A stretch of DNA of 64,000 nucleotides from a bacterium (lineage in GTDB: Bacteria; Moduliflexota; Moduliflexia; Moduliflexales; JAUQPW01). The stretch covers positions 1 to 64,000 of the forward strand of contig JAUQPW010000006.1 of NCBI GenBank assembly GCA_030550175.1. Direction: 5' to 3'. Positions within the stretch are counted from its first letter, which is position 1. The number at the start of each line of letters is the position of its first letter. Under the pieces are notes generated by a model. It was not told the origin of the DNA. It worked only from the letters and a program-made list of their open reading frames with translations, and ran no database searches. The position numbers and the translations under genes were made by a program. Of this stretch, positions 25,741 through 34,704 are shown in pieces.

Positions 25741-26748
25741 CTAGGTTTTAGCTCCTAAGATGCTAACTGTCAGATCGTCAAACTGGACAATGGAATTTTT
25801 TCTGGTCCATAAACCTATTTTGCCTTTGTTAAAAGTAGAATCTTGCGCTTTAATATAAAGTTTCTCGTCCAGATATCCTTCGAACTGGTCGCCTTTGCAT
25901 TGAATTCTAAGGGTATGCCATTCGTTAGGAGTAATCTTTACCGTTTTACTGGCGATCAGGACCGGTTTTCCCCTGGTAAATCGATAGAGGCTATAGTTAT
26001 TTTTTAAAGCATCGGCCCGGATTACATAGTAATTATTAGGATCCTGATAACGAACTACAATCCCACCGGCTTGGGCTGTTTTTCCAGATTCCGATTTAAA
26101 CTTTACGGTTACCTCCAGATCCTGATAATCTCCTTCATCTAACAGAAGAAGTTGAAACTGGGCATCGGTTTTCCCAGTGTATTGGGGGGTAAGCACCCAG
26201 TTTTGATTAGATGTGGAGGAATCTTTTATAACCACCCATTTAACTTGAGAACCTCGACCGGTTCGAAAAGCAGAAAACCCCTGAGGAGAATCTCCTTCTT
26301 TACCTGCATCAAATCGATAAGTTAAGGTTTTGTTGCCATCGGTGTTTTTAACTGCCGGAGTCTCTGCATGAAGATCTCTTGTTGGGGGATTCGGTAGAGT
26401 AGAATTGGTTACGGTATCCGATGGCTGTTGAGGTTTGGTATCTCCAGAAGTCTGGGTTTCTCCAGAGGGCTTTTCCAGAGGCGTGCCTTTTTGGCCTGAT
26501 GCTGTCTCATTACCCGGAACTTTTTCAGATTGAGGGGGTGGATTTAACTGGATCTGTGGATTAACCGGGCTGGTTTCAGTCTTTCCCGACAGATTAACCG
26601 GGCTTTCGGTTTCAGTCTTTCCCACAGTTTTACTTTTTTCATGAGAAAAATCGGGTATTTGTGGAGACTTGTTGAATAACAAGAATAATCCCCAGGCACA
26701 TAAGGGGGTAATCAAAATAAACAAAATCCATTTATTCATGGTCCTCAT
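25741..26748 (-). CDS. Membrane-anchored protein with Pro-rich linker and LamG/DUF1080-like domain
   Basis: A 335-residue protein. One membrane anchor near 6-26 (WILFILITPLCAWGLFLLF) is followed by about 120 residues of Pro/Ser/Thr/Lys-rich linker with an imperfect internal repeat (SPVNLSGKTETSPVNPQ). The C-terminal domain (about 145-330) has the concanavalin-like fold pattern of DUF1080/LamG: YQDLEVTVKFKSESG, AGGIVVRYQDPNNYYVIR, EWHTLRIQCKGDQFEGYLD, KGKIGLWTRKNSIVQFDDL. This class binds or hydrolyses glycans, and the domain is outside the cell. No catalytic residues are evident. It ends a leftward single-gene unit. Confidence 0.72.
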   Translation of the reverse strand: MRTMNKWILFILITPLCAWGLFLLFNKSPQIPDFSHEKSKTVGKTETESPVNLSGKTETSPVNPQIQLNPPPQSEKVPGNETASGQKGTPLEKPSGETQTSGDTKPQQPSDTVTNSTLPNPPTRDLHAETPAVKNTDGNKTLTYRFDAGKEGDSPQGFSAFRTGRGSQVKWVVIKDSSTSNQNWVLTPQYTGKTDAQFQLLLLDEGDYQDLEVTVKFKSESGKTAQAGGIVVRYQDPNNYYVIRADALKNNYSLYRFTRGKPVLIASKTVKITPNEWHTLRIQCKGDQFEGYLDEKLYIKAQDSTFNKGKIGLWTRKNSIVQFDDLTVSILGAKT

Positions 26749-26944
26749 GGAACAAAACTCCTTTTTCTCAAAGGTCTTTATGATTCGGATCTAAGATCCG
26801 AAATAACTAGCTTTATAACCAATTTCCCGCAAAGAGTATGCAAAAAATGATATCTTCAAAAGTTTGATCATCTTTTTATAACTTAAAGTATGGTTTTTAA
26901 TTTTACTAGATAATTTTTGCTGGTAGAAGTAACCTGTCCAATCG

Positions 26945-27284
26945 ACTTTTTGTTCATCAGAGGGGAGCCGACATAGGCATCCAGCTAAAAAGGGGAAAAG
27001 CCTTATTTTCGACCTGAACACCCTCCCGGCTCCATACGCGCCTGGATAAGAAGGTTAGCCCCGGCGGGGCAACCTGTTAAACAAGCTGCTCCTCCGGAGC
27101 TTGAAAAAATTCTGAATGACTGAATCCCCCGACTTGCGTCGGGGGTTATCCACTGTTCGCCCCTGACGGAGCTTTTCAGCTTAACCTGCTGCGTATAGGG
27201 CCAGGGGATGTTCAGGTCGAAAATAAGGCTTTTCCCCTTTTTAGCTGGATGCCTATGTCGGCTCCCCTCTGATGAACAAAAAGT
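26945..27284. mobile_element. MITE-like element with perfect 76-bp terminal inverted repeats
   Basis: Bases 26945-27020 and 27209-27284 are exact reverse complements over 76 bases, beginning ACTTTTTGTTCATC and ending GATGAACAAAAAGT. The 188-base core contains no credible gene but has its own hairpins: AGGTTAGCCCC-GGC-GGGGCAACCT near 27051-27074 and CCCCCGA-CTTGCG-TCGGGGG near 27124-27143. There is no transposase inside. I see no clear target-site duplication (left flank ends CCAATCG, right flank begins TAATTCG). Perfect arms suggest recent insertion, gene conversion between arms, or selection for a long RNA stem. It lies in the gap between two divergent genes. Confidence 0.8.
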
Positions 27285-27303
27285 TAATTCGGGTAACTGT
27301 AAC

Positions 27304-27421
27304 AATTTAGTAGGTGTCCCTTTTTCTGTCTGAACACCCCCCTGGCCCCCCCCTCTAATCCCCCGTATACGGGGGGAAGGGGGGAGGCCAGGGGGGTGTT
27401 TCTTTTTCCACCTACTAAATT
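27304..27421. repeat. Second long palindromic element
   Basis: AATTTAGTAGGTG at the left and CACCTACTAAATT at the right enclose a second pair, AACACCCCCCTGGCC / GGCCAGGGGGGTGTT. A core palindrome CCCCCGTATACGGGGG lies between. The element begins 20 bases after the 76-bp TIR element, so two unrelated palindromes stand side by side ahead of the RND gene. Confidence 0.8.
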
Positions 27422-27483
27422 GATATGGATACCTTAAAAAACATATCCTTGACGGTAGAAAAAAGATCTGGCAAAATAAAAAT

Positions 27484-29853
27484 ATGGAAAAGTTGCTCGG
27501 TCCTTTATTAAAATATCCCAGGCTTGCCTTGATCATCCTTCTGCTTCCGACCCTTATATTTGCTTTCTATGCCTGGCATGTTACCGCGGATCCTTCCAAC
27601 GAGTCTCTACTCCCTCAAGATGATATAACCGTTGAATACTTAAAAGAATTTAACCGCACATTTGGTAGCGATGAGGTTATTGTCATTGCCTTACATTCTT
27701 CCCAGCTTTTTACAGAAGAAAACTTTGCTTTACTTTCGGCGTTAACAGATAGAATTTCGCAGATTCCTTACGTAACCCAGGTGGTTAGCCTGGTTAATTT
27801 CAAGGATGTTCGAAGTGATATCTTTGGACCGGCTTTAAGAGTTCCTTTTGAAGAGGTCCTTTCCGGTAAAAAAACTCTCCAGGATTTTGCCTCCGAGGTA
27901 GCTCAGAACCCCCTCACGCAAAACCTCCTCCTATCCAAGGATGGAAAGACTGCGGCCATTTTAGTAGATATAACCCCTCGGGAAGGAGATCCCTTTTACC
28001 GAAGGAAGATCGTAGAAAAAATTCGAGAGATAATAACAGAAGCCGGAAGTCAAGAGTCAGGGGTTGGGGATCAGAAAGATAAAGTAAAACCCTCCTCCGG
28101 GCTTGATTTTTATGTTGCCGGTATTCCGGTTGAGGTAACCGATTTAGCCGAGTATATCCGCCGAGACCAGAAGGTCTTCCTCCCCCTTATATTTCTGATC
28201 ATTACCCTTGCCTTGAGTTTAACTTACTCTACCATCCTAGAAGTCCTTTTACCCCTCCTGGCCATGTTCTTGAGCCTTATCTGGACCATTGGATTATACG
28301 GTTTACAGGGAAAAGCTTTGAATGCCATTACTACCTTACTAACTCCCATTGTCATGGTAACCTCCGTTGAAAATGTTATTCACTTTCTGAACCGGTATCG
28401 AGAAGATTTTTATAATCTGGGAGATCCGCAGAAAGCTCTGGTGAGAAGTTTCTCCATTATTGCGATTCCCTGCTTTCTTACCAGTTTTACAACGGCTATT
28501 GGTTTCGCTTCGCTCATGGTAAACCCCATTCCGGCCGTCCAGGATTTTGGTATTTACGCATCCCTGGGAGCTACCTTCGCTTATTTCCTGGCCATGACCC
28601 TTGTGCCTCTCACGATCATACAGGTTAAGGTTGGAAAGTTAGATTCCTGGATAGGTAAAAAATGGGACTACCCAGAAAAGCTTTTACCATATCTGGAAGA
28701 GATCATCCTTTCTAAGAAAAGTTGGGTTTTGTCCATCACGGGAATTTTATTGCTTGTTTCTTTCATAGGTCTATTTCGTATTAAAATAACGACCGATATC
28801 ATCCGTTCCTTTAAATCTACAGCCCCCTTGTATCAGGCAACTCAGTTCATCGATGAACATCTAACCGGAGTAAACTCCCTGGAGATTACCGTTCGGGGGC
28901 CAAAGCGATATCCTGAGTCGGTTGAAGGATCCAGCGTTCAAAGCCCGGAATCCGAAGTTCCCAGTTCCAGGATCACCTTAAAAACCTTGAAAAAAATAGA
29001 AGAGCTTCAACAATTCCTGGATACCTTTCCCGAGATAGTTAAAACCCTATCTCTGGTAGATCTGATCAAAAGACTTTATCAGGCGGATCATGAGGACGAC
29101 CCGGCTTTTTATCGATTGCCGGAGGATGAATCGGACCTTGAAGAATATCTGGACTTCCTGGCTACCTCTAAAGATCGGGAATATCTCCGGTTTATCACAG
29201 AAGACCTTTCCCTTGTCCGAATTTCTTGCCGCGTGAAAGCCGTAGGAACCGATCGTTCCCAGCAAATGCTTCACCAGATTCAGGCTTATATTAACACGGC
29301 TTTCCGGGAGGGAGAGGAAATTCGCATTACGGGAAGCATGTTGGTATTATCCAATATGTCCACTTACCTGGTCCGTAACCAAATCAAAAGTATGGCCACT
29401 GCTCTGCCTTTGATTTTAATTTCCATGGGGTTACTTTATCGATCTACTTTTATCGGCCTCATGAGTGCGATTCCCAACCTGATTCCCATTCTGATGGTGT
29501 ATGGTTTCATGGGCTGGATCGGGATCGAGTTAAGCGTCCCAACGGCCATGATATCCAGCATTGTCATCGGATTAGCCATCAATAACACCATTTACTTCCT
29601 CTCACGGTTTAAACTCGAATTTCCAAAGTTAAAGGATTACGCCCGTGCCATTCAGGCCACCCTTAAAAATACAGGAAGAGCCATGATCGCCTCATCGCTG
29701 ATCCTGGTGCTCGGTTTCTGGGTCGGTATTTTCGGAAGTTTTAAGCCTTCTATTTACTTTGCCCTGCTGACTGGAATGACCCTCTTATTGGCTTTGATCA
29801 GTAATCTGATTATCCTTCCTTTAACCCTCATTATTTTTAAACCTTTGAAATAG
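27484..29853 (+). CDS. RND-superfamily (MMPL-type) exporter
   Basis: A 789-residue protein with the duplicated MMPL layout: one helix, a periplasmic domain, five to six helices (about 225-410), then the same again (about 410-430 and 625-785). DPSNESLLPQDD near 37 and the TPIVMVTSVENVIHFL segment near 287 are typical of the lipid/hopanoid-transporter-like (HpnN-related) group. It probably moves lipids or amphiphiles to the outer membrane. Two hydrophilic stretches (SQESGVGDQKDK near 188 and RYPESVEGSSVQSPESEV near 477) look inserted into loops and resemble intergenic word repeats. The next gene starts 10 bases later. Confidence 0.85.
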   Translation: MEKLLGPLLKYPRLALIILLLPTLIFAFYAWHVTADPSNESLLPQDDITVEYLKEFNRTFGSDEVIVIALHSSQLFTEENFALLSALTDRISQIPYVTQVVSLVNFKDVRSDIFGPALRVPFEEVLSGKKTLQDFASEVAQNPLTQNLLLSKDGKTAAILVDITPREGDPFYRRKIVEKIREIITEAGSQESGVGDQKDKVKPSSGLDFYVAGIPVEVTDLAEYIRRDQKVFLPLIFLIITLALSLTYSTILEVLLPLLAMFLSLIWTIGLYGLQGKALNAITTLLTPIVMVTSVENVIHFLNRYREDFYNLGDPQKALVRSFSIIAIPCFLTSFTTAIGFASLMVNPIPAVQDFGIYASLGATFAYFLAMTLVPLTIIQVKVGKLDSWIGKKWDYPEKLLPYLEEIILSKKSWVLSITGILLLVSFIGLFRIKITTDIIRSFKSTAPLYQATQFIDEHLTGVNSLEITVRGPKRYPESVEGSSVQSPESEVPSSRITLKTLKKIEELQQFLDTFPEIVKTLSLVDLIKRLYQADHEDDPAFYRLPEDESDLEEYLDFLATSKDREYLRFITEDLSLVRISCRVKAVGTDRSQQMLHQIQAYINTAFREGEEIRITGSMLVLSNMSTYLVRNQIKSMATALPLILISMGLLYRSTFIGLMSAIPNLIPILMVYGFMGWIGIELSVPTAMISSIVIGLAINNTIYFLSRFKLEFPKLKDYARAIQATLKNTGRAMIASSLILVLGFWVGIFGSFKPSIYFALLTGMTLLLALISNLIILPLTLIIFKPLK

Positions 29854-29863
29854 GAGGTCAGCT

Positions 29864-30386
29864 ATGAAGGGAAAAATTATTTTTTATTTTTTGAGTAGCT
29901 TAAGCCTGATCGGGTTCCTTTTACCCATTCCTTCAGGTTATACAATGGTAGACAGTCGTTTACTGTTTACTTTAAAAGATCAGCTAGATCGGGAAGATTC
30001 TCTTATCAATTATAAGGGAAATGTGGTGGTGCTTCTGGCAGCCGGAAATGGGAAGACCCTGAGGAGGATCAAATCCTGGGAGGAAACCCTGAGGAAAAGA
30101 TATGGGGAAACCCTCAAAGTTCTTCGGGTTGCCAATGCCGAGGAGGCTAAAGATAAAACCCCCGAAGAGGTAAAAAAAAAACCTCCGGGAGCATGTACCT
30201 GAAAAGATCTCCTTGCTTATCGATTGGAACGGTCAGGTCATCCGATCCTTTAACCTCAATCGTCGAGATGTGAATGTGGTTATTTTTAATAAGGACCTGG
30301 ATATTATTTATACCGACTCCGGAAAAGTCGAAGATCGTAAAGAGAAAGTTTTCCAGGTATTGGATAAGTTGTTAAGATCGAATTAA
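29864..30386 (+). pseudogene. Secreted thioredoxin-fold-like protein, frameshifted at an A10 run
   Basis: ATG 29864 (GGAGG ribosome site) opens a signal-peptide protein. It reads in frame to a run of ten A (30172-30181) and then stops at 30200-30202, giving 112 residues. In the +1 frame the protein continues smoothly as NLREHVPEKISLLIDWNGQ...NVVIFNKDLDIIYTDSG...DKLLRSN to a TAA at 30384-30386. With nine A the frame would be whole at about 173 residues. The fold pattern (KGNVVVLLAAG; LLIDWNGQVIRSF) resembles redoxin/YtfJ-type thioredoxin domains, but no CxxC is present. The cause may be assembly error, phase variation or transcriptional slippage. Confidence 0.7.
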
Positions 30387-30450
30387 AAGGCTCTCCGGGT
30401 ACAGAAGAGGTCTAAGACCATTTCTACGTTGAAACGTCGCCTAAACTGTA

Positions 30451-30474
30451 AGGGCAGCCCTTTGTGGCTGCCCT
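30451..30474. terminator. Hairpin between the redoxin-like gene and the SIS pseudogene
   Basis: AGGGCAGCC and GGCTGCCCT form a perfect 9-base GC-rich stem with loop CTTTGT. A weak T-rich tail (GTCTAATT) follows on the plus strand. It is a plausible terminator for the RND operon, and may serve both convergent units. Confidence 0.55.
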
Positions 30475-30556
30475 GTCTAATTATCAAATCGTTGCCGGAT
30501 TTAAGAAATTCAACGATTACGTTCTGGAATGTGAAAAGAAGATATTTCCTGTATTC

Positions 30557-31128
30557 TTAAAGATTGTAATGCCTCTTCGTCTGTTGATGGCGCGGATCGT
30601 CAAAGTGGAACATATCCGGGTTGGTTCCTTTGGCCAGCGCAAAATAATAACGGAATAACTGCAAGGGTACTACATACACCAGAGGGGTCAATGCTTCCAT
30701 CATTTTAGGTAAGGTAATCGTATGAGTTGCAATCTCTGCCAGGTTTTGATCCTCCTCTTCTACCAGTGAACGGTAGTAGCTCCAATGGTATTGGCAACTT
30801 TCACGATTTCAAGGCAACGTGAATAAGCTAGGTCCTGGGGGAGCAATAACCCACACCGCCATTTTATCACTGAGCCCTGCCACAGGTCCATGAAGGAATT
30901 GCTCCACCTGGAAGCCCTCACAGGGTGTACGGCGTGAGAAGGACCAATCCCGCAGAAATACCAGTTTCCAGGCCGTTTTAGAAACTCAACAGCCTGGTTC
31001 AGTTGTAAGGTATTAGCCCGCAATACTTCAGAAATTAAGGTAGGTTGTGCTTGAATGGCTTCATACATGTGATAGGGATGTGCATTACGTCGGTTTAATT
31101 CTGCTAGAGTCATTGGATTCGTCATCAT
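30557..31128 (-). pseudogene. SIS-domain aminotransferase/isomerase-like pseudogene
   Basis: Reading leftward from ATG 31128 (GGGGGG ribosome site), the N-terminus MMTNPMTLAELNRRNAHPYHMYEAIQ...WYFCGIGPSH matches the start of GlmS-like double-SIS proteins. Then about one SIS domain is missing. A different frame reads GFQVEQFLHGPVAGLSDKMAVWVIAPPG (second SIS domain), a return to the first frame gives CLEIVKVANTIGATTV, and a third change gives SLVEEEDQNLAEIATHTITLP...FRYYFALAKGTNPDMFHFDDP...HYNL with TAA at 30557-30559. So the gene has an internal deletion and at least three frame changes. It is recognisably dead. Confidence 0.82.
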
Positions 31129-31185
31129 GATTTCCCCCCCGGTCAATATAAACTTCCAGACCCTTTTTCGCAATTTTGTATTCTT

Positions 31186-32574
31186 TTAAGTCGATGTTTT
31201 ACCTGTAAAGTGAAACCCCTGGATGAGCAAAGCAGGTACTACACAGGCCCCTATTTCAGAACCCCAGAATCCTATCCGGTGACGCTCGCGGGAGATCTTT
31301 TTTACCCGAGAGAACGCATCCAGAATCCCTTCGGTGAATCGAAGATTTTGAATGGGTTTTTTTATCTTTCCTTCCTCAACAAGAAAGGTTCCATCCCGGG
31401 TCATTCCGGTCATAAGAGCTCGTCGAGTATCCAGCAAACCATTTACATAATGGAAGCGAGTGATTAAAAGACCTCGCTCTATTGAAGCCAGCATTTCCGA
31501 AAAACTTGCTTCTCCGGGCTCCATAAATAGATTCAAAGGAGCCGGTTCTCCACCATGGAACCCTCCTGAAAGCATGGCATGCCCCGTAGACGGTTTATGA
31601 TCGCGAGCTCCTGTTAAGGTATCATACAAGACGTTGGCTGCAACTCCCTTATCAATCAAGATAACTTTTTTCTTCCGAACTCCTTCGGCATCGAAGGTGA
31701 TGGGGACACCGGCAAGGTCCCAACCGTCATCATAGATGGTTATAAATGAGCTGGTGATTCTTTCTCCCAATCGACCTGATAAAAAACTTCGTCCTTCTTG
31801 AAAACTTTTAGCTCCAAATCCGATATGTCCCATCCATTGCAGGAGAATACTTACTGCGGGAGGTTCCAGAATCACATCATAAAATCCTGGTTCCAGTGGA
31901 AAGGGATTTCGACTGTTCGAACATTTCTCCAAGGCCGTTTCTATAAGTTGGGAGAAATCTATCTGTTGGATATTTCGAGAAGTATCGGTGGCATAGCCGG
32001 AGCCATCAGAGGTTAAAGCGGTTATATTAAAACGAACTTGGGTGTAAGGCTGATAAACCGAAAGGCCCCGTGAGTTAACCACGGCCATTTCTCCCTCTCC
32101 CGTAGCCAGGGCTCCGGCAACTCTAAACCCATAAGAATCTGCTCGTTGAATGGCCTGCCGGATAATCTCAGCCCGTTGTTGAGGAGAGTAAGCTGCCGTC
32201 TCGGGATAATAAGTCTGAAGATCTGGTATTTCCTCCGGAGCCGGAAAGGATTCAAAATAAGGATTTTCCTTTTGAAGTCGAGCTATTTGTAGGGCGCTCT
32301 GCAAAGATTTTTTAAGGTCCTCCAGATTCAGAGAATTCACAGAAGCTATTCCCAACTTTTTTCCCAGGGCAACCCGAAAGATCACCCTTATGTTGGATTC
32401 TATCATACTCTGGTGAATAACCGACTCTCCAAACCGGGTTAATCCTTCTGAATTTCCAACCAGTACCGCTTCTGTTTGATCTGCCTCGGATTTACGGACA
32501 ATGTCGGTAAGTATCTTCAGCGCTTTATCTTTTCCCAGCATCTTGGTTTGTAGTCTATTATCCATAGTCCGCAT
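31186..32574 (-). CDS. PmbA/TldE-family protein
   Basis: A 462-residue member of the TldD/PmbA (peptidase U62) family, without the HExxxH of TldD. Landmarks are AVLVGNSEGLTRFGESVIHQ near 35-55, the GFGAKSFQEGRSFLSGRLGE stretch near 248-267, and the C-terminal GMTRDGTFLVEEGKI near 390-405. With TldD it forms the heterodimeric protease that trims unstructured peptides such as microcin and CcdA-type substrates. The tldD gene is directly upstream on the same strand, 52 bases away, with a CAACGGA-type repeat arm in the gap. PmbA is the non-catalytic half. Confidence 0.88.
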   Translation of the reverse strand: MRTMDNRLQTKMLGKDKALKILTDIVRKSEADQTEAVLVGNSEGLTRFGESVIHQSMIESNIRVIFRVALGKKLGIASVNSLNLEDLKKSLQSALQIARLQKENPYFESFPAPEEIPDLQTYYPETAAYSPQQRAEIIRQAIQRADSYGFRVAGALATGEGEMAVVNSRGLSVYQPYTQVRFNITALTSDGSGYATDTSRNIQQIDFSQLIETALEKCSNSRNPFPLEPGFYDVILEPPAVSILLQWMGHIGFGAKSFQEGRSFLSGRLGERITSSFITIYDDGWDLAGVPITFDAEGVRKKKVILIDKGVAANVLYDTLTGARDHKPSTGHAMLSGGFHGGEPAPLNLFMEPGEASFSEMLASIERGLLITRFHYVNGLLDTRRALMTGMTRDGTFLVEEGKIKKPIQNLRFTEGILDAFSRVKKISRERHRIGFWGSEIGACVVPALLIQGFHFTGKTST

Positions 32575-32594
32575 TATCTTTCTTCTATTTTAAC

Positions 32595-32622
32595 CATGAA
32601 CAACGGACAACGGGCAATGGAC
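32595..32622. repeat. CAACGGA heptad array, single arm
   Basis: Three 7-bp units (CAACGGA, CAACGGG, CAATGGA) run in tandem between tldD and pmbA. A pairing arm is not evident nearby, so this may be a half element. Confidence 0.55.
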
Positions 32623-32626
32623 GAGA

Positions 32627-34075
32627 TTATTTTCTCACACCGACCTGAACGCGATGGAATCGGGCCGGAGCTGTGCCGTGACCTACGTGGGCGGCCTGCA
32701 TGGGTTCTCCTTTTCCGCAATTGGGAGTTCCCCAGATGTGCCAGAAGTTTCTATTGCAAACTGCATCGCAAGAGCCCCAAAACTGAGGCGTGATACCGGT
32801 ATAAACAGGGTTTTTAAAAATTCTTCCCAGCTTACCGTGCTTGATTTCCTGGGCCATTTCACATCCGAACTGGAAGTTGAGGCGTAAATCATCGATACTC
32901 CAGCTTTTAAGGGTACTCAGGTAAAGTCCGTCGGCTGTATCGGCAATAAGCTCTTCCAGACTCGGCTCGCCGGGTTCTAAATTAATGTTAACCATCCGAA
33001 TAAGAGGAATCCGGTTCCAACCGTCTGCCCGCATGGTTCCATTACTTTTCTGCCCCAAAACCACGGCGGTCTCTCGGGAGGTTAGATAGCCAACAAAAAT
33101 TCCCTCTCGAATAATGTCCGTTCGCTGAGCTTTAACCCCTTCGTCATCATACCCAAAACTACCTAAGCCTCCTTCCAGGGTAGCGTCAGCCGTGATATGA
33201 ACCGAACGGGAGCCGTACCGAAATTTCCCCAATTTATCCAGAGTCAGAAAGCTCCCCCCGGCCAGGCTGATTTCGGTTCCCAGTACCCGATCTAACTCAA
33301 TGGGATGTCCACAAGACTCATGAACCTGGATGGCTACCTGAGATCCTTCCAGAATTAAAGTTTTTTCGCCTGAAGGACACTCTGGAGCCCGGAGTAATTC
33401 CAGAGCTTCCGTCCGAATCCTCTCCGCCTCTTTAATCAGGTCCATTCCAAGGATGAATTCGTATCCCCGGGTAGCATAATCTCCGTGATAGGATTGGGGA
33501 TAAGACCGCTGCTGGACTTCTGAACCTTCCACGGCTATCACCGAAATGCCCCCACCACTTTCCCAAACAGTTTGTTCAATAAAGGCCCCCTCGGTACTGG
33601 CAAAGATTTTGTCGATACGATTAAATCCCATAATCCCTTGAGCAACTTTAATTCGCGGATCTTTCCGAAGGACTTCATCGGCCTGGAGCAGGAGATTGAT
33701 TTTCTCGTCTAGAGAAACCTGAAAGGGGTCTATCTCGATTCGAGTTCGGTAGGTATCGATGCAAGGCTCGACTTCGGCTAATTGGACTTTTCGCTTGTTA
33801 ACCCGGGCACTGGCCTGGGCAATTTCCACGGCCTGATCCGCTACCCGCTTCATTTCCTCTTCGGTTAAGGTCGAACTGGCTGCAAATCCCCAAGAACCCT
33901 TGACCAGGACCCGGATCCCAAATCCCTGATCCAGATCTTCCAGAAGGTTCTCCACCATACCGTTTTTAACTTCCAAGCTCTGACGGGTCGTATGAACCTG
34001 GCGAATATCCCCATAGTCTACCCCTTTCTGTTTCAGGTAAGTTACCGTTTCTTTAAGAAAGTCTTTTGTATTCAT
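32627..34075 (-). CDS. tldD: Metalloprotease TldD
   Basis: A 482-residue TldD-family protease. The zinc motif HExxxH is present as VHESCGHPIELDR near 241-253. The N-terminal VDYGDIRQVHTTRQSLEVKNG and EDLDQGFGIRVLVKGSWGFAASS are family signatures, and GYLTSRETA and GTMRADGWNRIPLIRM follow near 330-360. The catalytic role is cleavage of unfolded peptides by the TldD-PmbA heterodimer. It begins a leftward two-gene operon with pmbA. The Cys and Gly in HESCGH vary from the common HEAAGH but keep the metal ligands. Confidence 0.93.
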   Translation of the reverse strand: MNTKDFLKETVTYLKQKGVDYGDIRQVHTTRQSLEVKNGMVENLLEDLDQGFGIRVLVKGSWGFAASSTLTEEEMKRVADQAVEIAQASARVNKRKVQLAEVEPCIDTYRTRIEIDPFQVSLDEKINLLLQADEVLRKDPRIKVAQGIMGFNRIDKIFASTEGAFIEQTVWESGGGISVIAVEGSEVQQRSYPQSYHGDYATRGYEFILGMDLIKEAERIRTEALELLRAPECPSGEKTLILEGSQVAIQVHESCGHPIELDRVLGTEISLAGGSFLTLDKLGKFRYGSRSVHITADATLEGGLGSFGYDDEGVKAQRTDIIREGIFVGYLTSRETAVVLGQKSNGTMRADGWNRIPLIRMVNINLEPGEPSLEELIADTADGLYLSTLKSWSIDDLRLNFQFGCEMAQEIKHGKLGRIFKNPVYTGITPQFWGSCDAVCNRNFWHIWGTPNCGKGEPMQAAHVGHGTAPARFHRVQVGVRK

Positions 34076-34704
34076 GGGCAGGGATTAATTCTACCATAAA
34101 GACACAAAGATACGAAGGATCAGTCGGATGCTCAACGACTTTTTACTACCTTCTCTCCTTTTTGGATCCATTGTATCTTGTGATTTTCGTGTTTATCTTA
34201 ATTCAGAATTTATCCGGCGTTTTGCTTTTGTTCAGCCATGATTTAATGGCTTTTAAGAAACTCTCTGTGCTCAAAATCAAAGGATCGGACAGGCCCGGCA
34301 AAAATAAGCTCCCCTTGGATAGGAGAAAATAAAGTGAAAGCAGAGGATTTTTATTTGAAATAATACTGAAGGAGAGTCCAAGGGTCAAGCAAAAATCGTT
34401 GGATCAAGTACAAAACTTGACTCAACTGAAACAACATTATAGCCTCAGAAGGGAGGAAACTTACCTAAATTGGATTAAAAGATTTATTCTTTCCACGGAA
34501 AACACTATCCTATGGAGAAAAATAAGTATAGAACCTATCTCTGGTTTTGCGGGGACAAAAAGGATATAGATTTCGGAGCCGACCGTTGAGGTTTTTTCCT
34601 CAAGATACTATTTATAATATGAAGGTTGTCGTAATGCTCAGCAGGATGAGAGGATAAAATGATTTAATTTAAGAGCCTCACCGGCTTAGAAGGAGACTAT
34701 TTAT
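34076..34704. other. Intergenic region with palindromes and AT-rich promoter area
   Basis: About 630 bases without a supported gene; a plus-strand open frame at 34066-34332 has no motif. Near 34586 TTGAGG and CCTCAA form a small palindrome next to TATAAT at 34613-34618, plausibly a regulated promoter for the PhyH gene. Its ribosome site (AAGGAG) lies before ATG 34705. Confidence 0.45.

Noticed and set aside
30464..30658. 64-codon plus-strand ORF
   Set aside because: It is antisense to the end of the SIS pseudogene, whose protein signature is far stronger.
34066..34332. 88-codon plus-strand ORF after tldD
   Set aside because: No motif; it begins inside the tldD start region in the opposite direction.
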